From assembly GCA_037447605.1 (NCBI GenBank), contig CM074807.1:3060133-3124132 (forward strand): a stretch of 64,000 nucleotides of DNA, written 5' to 3'. Source of the DNA: Zygnema circumcarinatum. Its lineage: Eukaryota; Streptophyta; Zygnematophyceae; Zygnematales; Zygnemataceae. A program made the position numbers and the translations under genes. The notes below the pieces were generated by a model. It did no database searches and was not told where the DNA came from. It worked only from the letters and a program-made list of their open reading frames with translations. Numbering within the stretch: the stretch's first letter is position 1; the number at the start of each line of letters is the position of its first letter. This document shows positions 36,701 through 49,400 of this stretch, piece after piece.

Positions 36701-39700
36701 TCTAGTTCCAGGATACGTTGGCTATGTTATCTACTTAAATGAACACGGACCAGGTTCAACTCAAACCAGTGGGCCCCCGATATGAGTATGTTGCTGGCTA
36801 TGCATCACCAATGCTTGCGCAATTGTCTGACACCAACCGTCAGTGAAAGGATGGACATAGGAAACACATAATGAACGTGAATTGAACTCGATATGGCCGT
36901 GCAGAACCAAAGTCCTTGGAGATTAAGGTTACAGCCTGGACAAGTAGTACGGAATTCTGAGCTCTTTATACATTCGTTTTGTTTTGTTTGCTGTCGTGCA
37001 TGCCACTCTTCTGGTTAGCATGTTCACCAACTTGATTGAGATCCGTGTGCATCTGGTCAATCTTTAGCACAATGCAATTTCTTTCAATTTTAGTATCCTT
37101 TCCATTGAATGGGAGCTTTGTTATCTTTCGGAAACAGAACACACACCACACTACAGGAGATGTGAATCATTAGGCTCGATGCTACATTCTGTTCTTCCCC
37201 AGCAGTAGAGTAACTAGGCATTTCATGCTATGCCTTAAAGGATGTTGTGCTATTTCTTTTTCTAGTGATCTACCTATCTCAAGCCTATTCGGATATAACT
37301 TCAGTGATTGGAGTAATAGACCACTGGATTCTTTAAATTCTCATATCGCAATACTGTATCATGATCCTGCTCAGATGTTGGAGCTGCAAGAGCGCTTTGG
37401 GTTGGCTGAGAGGAGTTTACAGTCGACTTACCAAGAAGTGGTAGCACTGAAGGAGGAGCTGAAAAAGCAACAACAACAAACTGAAGAAGCATCAGCTCAA
37501 ATCAAGGCGTACCAGAATGAAAAGGCAGCTGCCCTTTCTCAGATAGCAGAACTTCAGACCGCCATACAGAACAATCCTGCCCGGAAAGATTCTGATGTTA
37601 GCACTGTTAAGCCAAAGCATGGGCATGCGGTAGGGGTATACTCTGATCATAGCCAGGGTGATGGTCAAGGTGATGCTGACTTATCCGACACAGAAAGTAG
37701 AAAAGTTGATGCAATTAGCGGTCAGGAGACCTTGACAGATTCTGGAAGTTTGCCAGTGAATGGGGTGGACAAGCACATAATTGACACGATGGAGTCGTCG
37801 GAGCAACCGTTGACCGATAGCATTGGTGATCTGAACATTGGCCTTTCTAGCGAAGAAGGCAGAACCGGTGCCATTGAAGAACTTGCAAATGGTAGTAGCC
37901 AGGAGGTGAGCGACCAAGTGAACTTAGATACTGAGGTGAGGCAGGAGGATGGAGTTGCTGGAGGTGGAGGTCCTGCACAAAGTGGGGAAAACGAAGCCGC
38001 AGTAGCAAGAACAGACTCAGATCAAATTCGACAACAGTCGATGGAGAATGACGGTGCTGCAGTGCTCATCATCGCTGAATCATTACCGAAGATTGTACCC
38101 AATGTACTTATTAATCATCGGGAGGTATGTGAATCAAGTTGGTGTCAGATTGTTGTTGCATTTTGCGGGTTCAAAATTAGTGGAGCTTTTGCTGTATACG
38201 AGTAGTTCTATGTGTTTAACTCAGTTCAGTACATTTTTTTGATAACTTGGTTGAATCAGCGAGCTGATTCTTCATCCTGTTTATACTGCTGGGCCAGTGA
38301 GGTGTCGTTCATTTGAGCCCTCAGATGTTCTAGGAATTTGCTTATCACTGAATTCTAATCAGGCCCTCAGATTATCGTTTTTCACTTATGTCTGCCATCA
38401 AGGAATGGTGTTGTTTGGGCTGATATGGGTGAGCTCGAAGCCTAACTCTTCCATTGATAGGGTTTTTCTCTTTGTGGCGAACATGTGTTTGTTCAGGAGC
38501 TCCTGCCGTTGTTCATGTGTGCCATAGAACGGCATCCTGATGTCTACACAAGAGATGCCCTAACCAATGGCCTTTTTAACCTCATTAAGAAGCCCGATGA
38601 AGAGCAGCGCCGCGTTATCATGGATGCCTGCGTTGCCCTCGCAGCGAAGATTGGAGAGGACAAAACTGAATCAGAGCTGTTGCCACAGTGCTGGGAGCAG
38701 GTAATGTCTGCCTCTTGGGAGAAACTAAAGCAGCAGACTTAGTTGGTTTAACTTTCCTCTTCGTTTAACTTCGGTCTGTGGTACAAGCATTGTAGTCATG
38801 CTCACGAACCATAGTCCTTTTCACTTCTAAGTAGTATTACAGTGTCTAAACGCATTCTGATGCACATAGGCATGCCCACGGGAATTTCCTCAACATTCTT
38901 GAAAAGTGACCAAAAGAATCTTGTGATCATGTTTTGGTTATATGACTGGATTATTCCTGATTTCTTTGAGGCTTGGGGAATATTCCTGATGCTACGAAAG
39001 AAAGCGAGCTGGTTATGTCAGCTTTTGTCTGTTTGTTTGCCAGACAACTCCAGCCTGTTATGCATAGTTCATGGAATGTCTTTTCCCAGCATAAGCCGGA
39101 GTTTAAGGTATTGAAACATGCTAGATTCCTACCGAATATAATGGCAGCTGAGCGTAGTTTACCAGGTAATGAAGTTGACAATCTTCACAATTTCCCGGCT
39201 GTTCGTACTTGGGTGGAATCTGCTTTCAGTTTCTCAGATGGCCTTAACATGATAATCAGTCTGCCTGCCATTGGATGTACTCTGACATAGTTTTTTTGTT
39301 TGTGAATCTAACTGCAGATCAACCACAAGTTTGCTGAACGACGGTTGCTGGTAGCCCAATCCTGTGGGAGGCTTGCTCAATATGTGCGGCCATCCATCAG
39401 AAGCTCTCTCATCCTTTCCATTCTAAGTCAGCTCACAGAAGACAACTCACCGATAGTACGGGAAGGAGTGGCGCATAATTTAGCGCTGTTGCTTCCGTAT
39501 TTGGAGGATCTGGAAAAGTATTCTAAGGTTAGCCTTTCAATGCTTTGAGGATTGTTCTTCACTGGCCCGGTTAGCTTTGCTAACGGATGCTGTTATAAGG
39601 CAGATGGTTTGGAAGATAGTTGTGTACACTATGCGTTCATGTTCGCCACATAATCCATTGCCTTCTTAGTTTGACATCTGTGGACTTGTTCAATGAGAAT

Positions 39701-42700
39701 ACAGATCCCAAGATGGAATTCTGCAGAACAAGACAAGTAAAGTGGACTTGTGGAAAGCTGATGCAAAATGTACTGTAATCATCAATGAACTTGTGAGCAG
39801 CTGTATGAGTGGGATGTCGGCAGGTGGAGGAGTTGGTGTTTCATCTCGTTTGCGACCCGGCGGGAGAAGTAGTGAAGGAGAGTTTGGAGACATTGGTGCC
39901 CGCACTGTTGGCTTGGTCGAAGGCCAAGCGTCACCCCCTTTCCCACTTTCTACGCGCTATTCTCAACCGAGTTCTGGCTAATGTACAGGTACGTAGTCTA
40001 TCACAGTCGCCCATGCAGTGTATCAGTAATGGAAAGTGGAGTTGGTGTAGCAGATACTAAGTGTATCAGTAATGGAAAGTGGAGTTGGTGTAGCAGATAA
40101 TAAGTGTATCTGTAATGGAAAGTGGAGTTGGTGTAGCAGATAATTAGTGTATCAGTAATGGAAAGTGGAGTTGGTGTAGCAAATAATAGGACTTACAGAT
40201 GGGTTAAAGACGATGTAATGGGAGTTATTCAAAGTCCGACTAGCTTCGCAGTATGTGTTGGTAGCTTTTGTATTGTAGAAGGAAAGTGGAGAAAGGGTTT
40301 AATTTAGATATGATGCAAAAGATGAGTCTTTGTCTGGTACATGGCATGCCTTTGTCACCCTTTGTTGCAAAGAAATGGTTGAACGAGTTGCAGGTCAATG
40401 TTCTTAAATATGAAACTGTTTGATGGTTTGTTGTACTCAATAACAAGGCGAAGCTTGGAAGTAAGATTCTAGAAGGGAGTCTGCAGCAGAATTCGAAGAG
40501 TATGATCTTTTAAGAACTGAAAGCGTTTTGCAAATTATAAGTTTGGTGGTCGATCGGTTTCAAATTTCAACCTGATGAGACTGGTTGCGAAAGGCACGTT
40601 GTTGTTCTCACTGAGAAAGTCAAGTGATGAGCAGTTTGAATCCTCGTCAGTGGATTCTTTGGTGGATACACGATGCTGAGGCTCTTAACCTCATGCCAGG
40701 ACTCGTCGTTATTTTAAAAATATCTGTTTTGTTGAAGTTTGCCCTACTTTTGCAGCTCTTGTGTCACATAACCGCTTCATTCAAATCACAAATTCATTTG
40801 TTGACAATCCCCTGACCGCCTCCTCTGCTGATTTCATTTCCCCCGCCCCCCTTCCTCTCCCTTTTTCCTTTCCCATTTTGCTATGCTTTGAGCAGCAAGC
40901 TGCACCAGCATCAGGGGTGGAAGGTTCACCTGAAGCCAATCTGCGCATTCTTGGAGAACGTCAACGGTGGAGTATTGATGTGCTCCTTCGTGTGCTGATA
41001 GAGCGATTGCCCGACATCCGGCATGCGGCGGTGAAGACATGCCCCGCAGCGGTGAAGGAGGAGGGGGGGGAGAACGGTATCGGCACAGATAGTAGTGAAG
41101 AAGGAGCTGCCTTTTTCAGTGAAGAGCTTCTTCAGCGATACGCAAGGTATTGTGGGATCACCCCTCCGTCTTGTTCTTTTGCTGGATACTGTCATCGTTG
41201 ATCCGTTGCTGCTCTGAAGGTAATGCGAAGCACTTGTCGATATGGATGCTGTGCTTGCACGCATTGCTTGTCTGATGTAGCTTCTTGATGTTACTGTTGT
41301 GGGAATTGCCTAACGTGAAAGATTGAGCCTGTACAATGAGGAGTTGCAGTTCTGGAGGAGAATTGCATTGGCCAGCCTTGGATTGGTTGGCTGCGGACTG
41401 CATTCCAACTCTGCTGAAGGTGGCCTGCATGCTGCCTCCCCGGGAGGAGGCATTGCGACTCCGCTTATCACGAGTAAGGATCACTCTCTACAATTTTCCA
41501 TTGCTGGCTAACCATAAATTTTACATCGTGAAGATGTGCAACGGAGTTCTTTCTTTCGTAGTGGAACCTTCCTTTCCAAGAAGCGTCCACCCGTTATGCA
41601 AATGTCGCAATATATTTTTGCATTTGATCGTAGTGACGAAAATACTGGTCCAAACCAGGCAAAAGCAACCCATGGAGAATTCAAGTGATTTGACTTAGAA
41701 GATAGGGATGGTTTGAAAAGGGATAAAAACAGAAAACGCAGGGGAAAGTGAACCTGAACTACTGAAATGTTCGATGTTAACATTTGGTATTTGTATCGTG
41801 CAGCTTTTGCTCGCAATAAGCCAAGACTTTGGTCAGAGTTATGCAGCTTCCACACTGCTCCCATTGGTCTTGGCAGCTGCCGGGTATCCTCTAGACACCA
41901 CAGGAATTCCATCACATCTTGGAGCAAAAGCTGAGGGTGAGGAATCCCTAATCTCTGGTCCAAACATGGCTGCTAAATTTGTGATGCTCACAGCGTTTTA
42001 CTTCCCACTTAGGGTTCTTAGGGTTTCTAGCATACCTTTTGAATGCTTTTGCAAGTCTTCCTCACAGTTACTGCGAATCTTTCACGACGTGTAACCAAAA
42101 CGTTGACGTTTCCAACCCATCCCACCATATTTTACTGGGAAAGGCTTCCCCTAGCAAATAGCTACAGCATTGTAATTGGCAGCAGTAGTTGTTCGAGAAC
42201 GTGATCGTTGCTAGGCCAAAAAAGGAGCTGCAACTGAGTTAAGTGAAAGGGATGCAGAGCTGCAGCCCGCCGGCATTGTTGGCGAGAGATTGGCTCGTAT
42301 GTGCGTGCTTCCTCTCTTGCTGGTCGGAGTTCTCGGAGCTCGCGGAATGAGAGAGAGAATGCTCGGAGAATATCTGCGCGAGCTTGTGCTCTCTACATGT
42401 CTCCGTGCGGGGCCATGGAACGACCGGGATACGCCGGACCTCATTGATGCAGTGCGGTTTCTCTGGTATTCATCAATCATCTGACTTGCAATTTCATTCG
42501 CTGAAAGTCTATGAAGGCATATAGCGCAGACAGCAGAGTTGAAGTTATGATGGGTTCTTACAAGAATCATTTGTGGGCATGCATTAGCACAAATGCTTGC
42601 TTGAATTTGATTGACAGACGATTGCAAAGTCTGGATGAATACGTCTGTTCTTTTGGGGATCGAAGATCAGGACCTATATAACGTGCTGTTTTGGAGAACT

Positions 42701-44918
42701 AATAGTGACCGTGCAGCACGCAGACAGAGCACCATGATGCTGTCCTCGGAGTTCTATGGGAACTTGTGGTCAACCCCACACCGTCAGTTCGTATCACAGC
42801 GGCCGTGCTCTTTAGAGCCATGGTACGGCTTCTCTAAGATTTTTCCTATTGGATGTCTCAGACAGTGCTGTGAAGGCCCGTTTCTTTTCTGTAGAAACAG
42901 ACACAGGCATACAGACTTTAAAGATCAGCAGAAGACAGTGTTGATAATAATATGGAGCCGAACCCTCGTGCCTTGGTGGTTGTTTTGATTGTTGTTTCGG
43001 GCGTACATCCTATGTCGGTTTTTAAGAAGAGATTGTGATTTGACTTTCTGTCATAACTTGATGAACAGCATTGAGCTTGTGAATGCTGATATGCAGTGAG
43101 AGCGGTGTGCTACAAATGTAACCTACCTCTGATAATCACAGTTTAGAAAGGAGAGTTTGCAGGCTGGTTATGTAGACGAGAAGCGCATGTCGCAGCAGGT
43201 GCTCCCTGCACTTGTCACGCTCGGCTCAGACCCTAACGTGGAAGTGAAATACAGCAGCATTGCTGCTCTGGGAGCTGTTGCCCTCCACTTCAAGGATGAA
43301 ACGGTGCGTAAGAAGAACACTGCCTGTAATAGGGCGAAGCAGATAAGACACAGAATAGAATGCACAATGGACTCTGTGTGGCTCGTTATGGCATCAAGTT
43401 GCTGGGATATGCCATTGTTTTGAAACGTGGTAGAACAAGGAGGAGGAAGCCTTTAGGACTGAACTGAGACATTGCTGGGTTTTCTAAAGACAAAAATGAG
43501 TGGGGACATACCGTGATTTTCCCCTAAGGCTGAAGCTGCTGCAAGATTTTCGAGGGGTTTCAGAGCATCATTAAGTTCATGCTTTGATTTCTCCCTCTTA
43601 CGACTCGTTCGAATTCGTTGTGCAGATCGTGGAAAAGGTTCGTATTCAGATGGATTCGTATCTTGACGACGGCAGTCAGGAAGCTACTGTCGCAGTCATC
43701 CGAACGCTCACAGCGGCAGTTCCTGTCACTGTTCCAATCCTTCGTGATTATATCCTTACACAATCTTGAAACCCATGTCATGTTTGCCGATCCCCTTGCA
43801 GTCCTAGAGGTGGAAGGACATTCTGCCGAGTCTTGATAGAGCTTTTGTGACTTCTGAACACTGAGATGCCGTGGTTGTACTCTTGTGAATGTGCAAGTGC
43901 GCATTTGCTCTTGGAACATGTATCACTGCACCGAGTTTGTTTCTGGACGAACCTCCGACTGGTTGGTTTGGCTTCATGTAGTCGTCGCCAATTGAGAATG
44001 TTGAGCCAATTGAGCATCAGCCTGGTAGTCCTTGACCTTTGGTTTCTGCACATCTCCTGCAAAAGTTGGCAGCTCTTTCCTCCGCTCCGTTGGGGGGGTC
44101 GATGAGTCCGACTCGTCGGAAGGAATGGAAGGAAACTATTTGTGGAGCAATCCGTGCCTTAGACGCTACAGGTGCTCTCTTCATACTCTAATGTTCCTGT
44201 CCAATGTTTGTACCTATGACTACTGAACATCAGCTGTAGTGCAGGAAAAGTTGCTAGTCTACTTGATTCCTGCCTCTTTCTTTGTGCATTAGCTTGGTTG
44301 CAAGAGTGGTTGTCCTGGGAAGTCTTTGTCTTGTTCGCAAGGAAATTCGAAGATTTGTCTAAGGCAGGCTGAACTTCCTTCTGCCTTTGTATGATAATCC
44401 GGGCCAATCTCATAAGCCTCTTGTAGAAAGGTCCTTTCCAGCAGTTTCTTGTGTTTGCTCAAGTCATACTTCTTGCAGAATTTGCTGCTTATTAGTTTAG
44501 AAACACAGACAGGCTTGCATACTTCAAGACCGTCATTCAGGACCTTCTCTTGGATTGGGGGCCATTGTGGAGCTCAGATATGTCGACGAGCAGTGTGCAA
44601 ACCTACTTCCTCCCTGTGGTCCAACTGCTGCTGAAGGAGCCGGAACTGCTGCAGCCTTCCAGCAAGGAAGCTCTGGAAGTCATACTGAGGGAAAGAGGGG
44701 GTCTCCTTGTTCTTGGAAAGGCCATGAGCAAGAGCTTGTTTGGGGATGGGGGTCTCTTTGTGAAGAGAGACACTGCAAGCGGAGATGGGGCAGCCGATTC
44801 CAAAGGGAGCAGTCAGGGACAGGTGGCAGAGAGCGAGTTTGCACGCATCATGCGGACCAAGTATAACGAAATGCTAAGGGGAAAAACGCCAGGAAATAAG
44901 CAGCTATCAAACAGCTAA
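33767..44918 (+). CDS. RELCH-like: RELCH-like LisH / coiled-coil / HEAT-repeat protein (19 exons)
   Basis: Human RELCH (KIAA1468) links recycling endosomes to the trans-Golgi; Arabidopsis At5g16210 is the plant counterpart. Exons: 33767-33998, 34580-34741, 35332-35531, 35739-35852, 35952-35972, 36236-36376, 37375-38124, 38497-38700, 39318-39527, 39824-39988, 40896-41146, 41350-41473, 41804-41936, 42258-42465, 42717-42822, 43163-43303, 43626-43749, 44052-44171, 44578-44918. They sum to 3,747 nt, 1,248 aa. A LisH-like N-terminus (VVSFLLQEDYVLTAFELLHE) and a second one (LNCAVKEYLVSAGYKLTAM) precede a coiled coil. HEAT repeats run from about residue 540 onward (LLPLFMCAIERHP, LLVAQSCGRLAQYVRP, LPALVTLGSDPNVEVKYSS). 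The tail (RIMRTKYNEMLRGK) matches the plant family. Junction 17/18 is an AT-AC intron. The short exon 5 has an alternative donor. Confidence 0.88.
40018..40189 (+). repeat. 43-bp tandem repeat, four copies, in a RELCH intron
   Basis: Four head-to-tail copies of a unit starting GTGTATCAGTAATGGAAAGT differ at only a few positions. The array starts 30 bp after the exon ending at 39988. It is intronic and non-coding. Confidence 0.9.
43750..44051 (+). other. Probable U12-type AT-AC intron in the RELCH-like gene
   Basis: The intron begins ATATCCTTAC, which matches the minor-spliceosome 5' site (A/GTATCCTT). TCCTTGAC at 44029-44036 matches the U12 branch site TCCTTRAC, with the branch A 16 nt before the end. 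The intron ends in AC. Joining 43749 to 44052 gives LRDYLLQKLAAL, matching the plant family. No GT donor keeps this peptide. Confidence 0.85.
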
Positions 44919-46495
44919 CATAGATTCATCCATCCATATGTAACCTTCCCTCCTCTTTATTCTATCTCAGTGGCAAGCCTCACTTTTTCAGTCTCTCTGG
45001 TTTGCGATAAGCTGCATGCGCTGCAGATTCCAGGAAGGCCTGGATTTGAAAAACTGGTGGTTTCAGAGTTGAGAGATGTGCTGGAAAGGTCAAACCCGAG
45101 AGTGGATTGACTGGTTTTTTTTTTTTTTTTTTTTTTTTTTATGGCTCCATTTTTTGGCAAGTGCGCTCCTCATTCGAGTCTGCTGTGGAGTGAAGTCATA
45201 GAAAGACCATTTGATCCAACTTATTGATAATTTGTTTTACTTGTTCTTCTTTTTTCATATGGTCTTTTACCATATCCAAGTTGATTGAGGACAATTTGAA
45301 CAGACAGTCACAGGTCACCTGTCCGCAGGTCTTCTTACATTTTAAAAAACCCATATGTAAAAGGATAGAGGGAAATTTTGTGCAATCCTGAAAGGCTGCT
45401 CAAATCAAGGTTTTATTGGTTGTTGACAAAATACAAAACTGATTTTTTGATTCTTTAGAGTATGTGCGATGTCAGCAATTAAGTGAGAGAGTTGCCAGGT
45501 TTTGATACACGAGAATATACTCTATTATAGGCCATAACTACTTGTTTTCACACTCGTTTTTTTGTCAAAATTTTGCTTCTTCAGAGGGTCCATATTGTGC
45601 TCTTGGTGGCACTCCATTGCCCATCGTGAGCAGTCTCGAGCAATTCTTTCCTTTTCTATATTTCTGTTGCCCACCTTTGTTTGCAGGAGAGAGGGGCCTG
45701 CAAACAAGCACACACCCACCACGAAGTAGTCCATTTTTTTTTTTTTTTTTTAGTATGTTTCTTGCAGAAAGAAACCCACGAAACTCCTTGTCAATTGTAT
45801 TCAAAAGGAAGGCATTATCAAAAAGAGAAAATGAAAGCAATTGTACCAAGCGATTTGATACTTGGGCCCTCTGCTCGCGAAAGAAGGCTCAAAGCCCCAT
45901 CGTGAGATCACTGCCACTTCCATTCCTTGCTTCGCCTCAAAGCGCCTTCAGAGCTCGCGAAAGGAAAGGGAAAAAACGCAACCAAGGGGATGGGAGTATT
46001 TTTTTTATATGGAGGGAGTGAACGGGGGGGGAGTGCAAGGGACTGTCAGGGGAACGCCCTCCAGTAGGAGTGCGCCACGTGTCAAAACGTACACATGGCG
46101 ACTTGCCATTGGACGATGATCGAGGAAGCCGGCAGTGGCAGCGAAGCTGACCGTCCACACTAAGGAATTCAGGAATTCCGAGGGGGAGGGTTGGGGCTCT
46201 GTGCTGAGGCCCTGAGGATAAATTTGTAAATTTTTTTGAGACTGGTGCTGTTATTCCATGGCGTTGGAGACGAGCTGCCGCGTGGCTCCTGCAAGAGGGG
46301 GCTGCTTGCTCTGCCTTTGGAGGCCTCCTTTTTGAGCGAAAGGTGTTCCAAATATGGTGCTTGCTGCTTGCTGTTTGTTCCGGGAGAGTGGGGGCCACTG
46401 CGTATGCCGGCGAGTAAGAGCAGCAGAAAAGTTCACTGAGGGCTGCTTACAGGCCTGATCTCGAAGCCATGGACAGGGAGTTGTAGGAGTATACA
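44919..46495. other. Intergenic DNA between the RELCH-like gene and the 1,400-aa gene
   Basis: Contains T runs at 45115-45140 (about 25 T) and 45734-45751, a GCCACGTGTC G-box at 46075-46084, and AT-rich 3' flank. Several frames are open around 45542-46439 but none shows conserved features. Confidence 0.6.
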
Positions 46496-49400
46496 ATGTC
46501 TTTCCCGGAAGGCAGGAAAGCAATAGATTTTTTTGGAGTGATGGCGTGCGAGGAGGACGAGACAGTGGACATTGAAAGCTTGGAGGAGCCAGTTATTACG
46601 AACCCGTGCACTGAAGTAGAAGGCTCGCCTGTAACAGTCAAAGAGGAGACCCTTTTGCCTTCGCGATGCGTTAAGATTCCGCAACATGAATCTTATTTGG
46701 AGGAAACACATCATTTAGACTTGAAGCTCTCGCTTATTTGCCACCGCGCGGGAGAACCATTGCAAGCTGTAGCTAATGCCGAATGTGCAGGCGGCCATTC
46801 CCATGGATTTGCTGAAACTGGAGCACAGAAGGACAGGACAGAGATGGTGGCTGACTTGCAGCGGCGTGAGGAGGAAGAAGTTTCAAACGATGAACATTGC
46901 TGCTCCTTGTTGGGTAACGTTGGCATTTTTACGGAGGTGGCTGAGGGGCATTGCAACGAGCTGAACCAGCCTTGTGACTGTCAAGACCGGACCGCCTTTC
47001 TCGCAGCACGTTGCTCTGAGCTTGAGCAAAAGTTAGGGGACTTGCAGAGGCAACTCATGGGAAAGCAGGAAGTTCGTAAAGCGGACAACACTACCTTTCA
47101 AAGCCAGACACAGGATCTGCTTCTCGCCGAGTGTGACGAAGGCCGGAAAGATGAGACTGCAAGGGGGGATTTAATGTTGTCTTCAGAGCATGGGGATTGC
47201 GGTGTTAAGACTACCGCTGATGCGGGGTATCGCGCGGATACTGAAGGAGTATCTTTCGTACCTTCTCCTTCAAAGCCCTCACTTTATTTTATGACTAGTG
47301 TAGTCCTATCCTGTGCACGTGTGTTGAACGAAGAGCCCTGTGAGCCGGTGGATGAGAAAAGTGGTATGTACGCCCTCCAACAGCTTCTGGACGAGGCCTT
47401 TAGGTCGCACGCTTGGAAACGACTCCGAAAGGTAGAAGTTCAAACAGCTGTTGCTTTGTTGAAGGAATGGGCTCGTGCTTTAGAGCCCGCAGACTCCTCT
47501 ATGTGGTCACCAGGACGAGCTGACACTTTTGCCGAGGATGACAGGCAAAGGGAACCTAACAGGGTGCATGACGAGTTTACTGAAGAACCACAGAAATCTG
47601 AAAATTGTAATCATGACTCATCTATAAGGTACTCGTCCATGCAATAATTGAACACTTTTTTTCGACTTTCGTTCTGAAGTCTCCTTTTAACACCTGCAAG
47701 GTTATCTAGGATGGATAACCATGAGAAAGGCATTCCTTTACCAGACTTAACGCACTGCATGGATCTCGAAGTCGGTGGTGTTGTATGTTCGTGTTATGGA
47801 ACAGTACCGCCAGAGGTGTGACCTTGCTGAATTCTCATTGCTTTATGACTATTACCGGTCCCTTAGGTCAAACGTTCTTCTGATGTTTTAGATGGGATAT
47901 TCTGACAGGTTTAGGTGGTAGCATGATTTTTTAGCTAGTCATCTGTGTGTTTCGATTAGTCATAGTACCTTTTAATGTTCTTTGGTTGACTTCTTGTACA
48001 TGCAGGCAAGACTCGACATTCGCTAAGGTGCACCAGTTGGAAGTTGATTCCGAGCAACAGATTGTGCCAGTGAAGGTTTTTTTGGATACGACTGCTGAAG
48101 GGAAGGGAGCACTGCCAGTTTGCGATGTGCTTGAAGTTTCCGTTACTAAAAGTGAAGGTGCAGAGCCTGTGCCCTTATCACCAAGTGCTGCTTTGAAGCA
48201 GTCGGGAACACTGTGTGAGAGTTTCAGTGAAAATCATAAAACCGATTTTACAGGCGAAGAGGGCTCAGCCATGCTTGTTGCAGGGACGAAAAGGAGCCGG
48301 CTTGAACTTGCGGGGTTGCCGCAGATTATGAAAAAGAAAGTAAAGTGTGAAGTTGTAGAATCTGAAAAGCAAGGAGAGTCTGTCGAGAGATTACTTAAAC
48401 CGTCCTTTCATGGTTCAGAAATTAATGGCAGACTTGAAAAGACAGATGATAATGGTGCAACAAAGGTTGATGAAAAGACGATTGGGACTTCCCTCGAGCT
48501 CATTGGGCAGAATCTTCATGAAGCTAAGCAGGAAGGTATTGTGCGCGGTTGCGAAAGAGAGGAAGAAGATTTTCTTGCACTCGAGGATGATGATTCCATG
48601 GAAGTGGGTGATACTGATTCCGAACTTGCAAAAGAGTGGGAAAGCTGCCAAAAAGTTAGGCAGATTGATGCAAATTCGCAAGAGGAGTTAAACGTGGGGA
48701 AGGAAGGATCAGGGGAGGAGATGACGAAAGAGGTCTGCCTTACCAGTGATAATAAATTTGTGGACAAAAGGGTACTCCCGCAACATCAACTGGGAGAGAT
48801 ATGTCCCTTAGAGTTCTCGGATGTCTCCAATTCAGATATGGATCTGGATGATTCGCCAGACCGTTATGCAGGTGGAGCATCTTCAGGCAAATCATTCACC
48901 AATCAAGAGTTCCTGGGAGGAGAAACCCTCACAGTGGATTTGGGGCATGAACAACATGAATGCAGCAAGAAGACTTGGGGAGTAACTTCGCTGACTGTGA
49001 GTATAACCACTGGGTTTGTGGGCAATGCGGAGAGTAAAGGGAAGAAAGAAATGGAAAGGCAGGATACTGGTTTAGAGGAGGCGCAAGAGAAACAGCCAGG
49101 CCAGTTGGAGGTCAATCACCATGACCAATCAAATGTGGCTCTGAGTGAATCAACAGAGGTAGGAGGCAACGAGGGGCAGGCTGGTGTAATGGTGAAGTCC
49201 ATGTATGTCAAGAAATCAAGATGGGAGAAGCCAGTCGTACCTCCTGTGCATCAGGGGTCAGCCAGTTATGGGAATACAATTCATGCGAGCATGGAAGGGC
49301 AAAGTTCAATTGGAGCAGAGCACTTCACAGGCGAGAGCACAGTAGGTACTGTGCAGCCTTTCGAGCAGCAGTTGAGGGGGCAACATGAGGACTTACCTTC

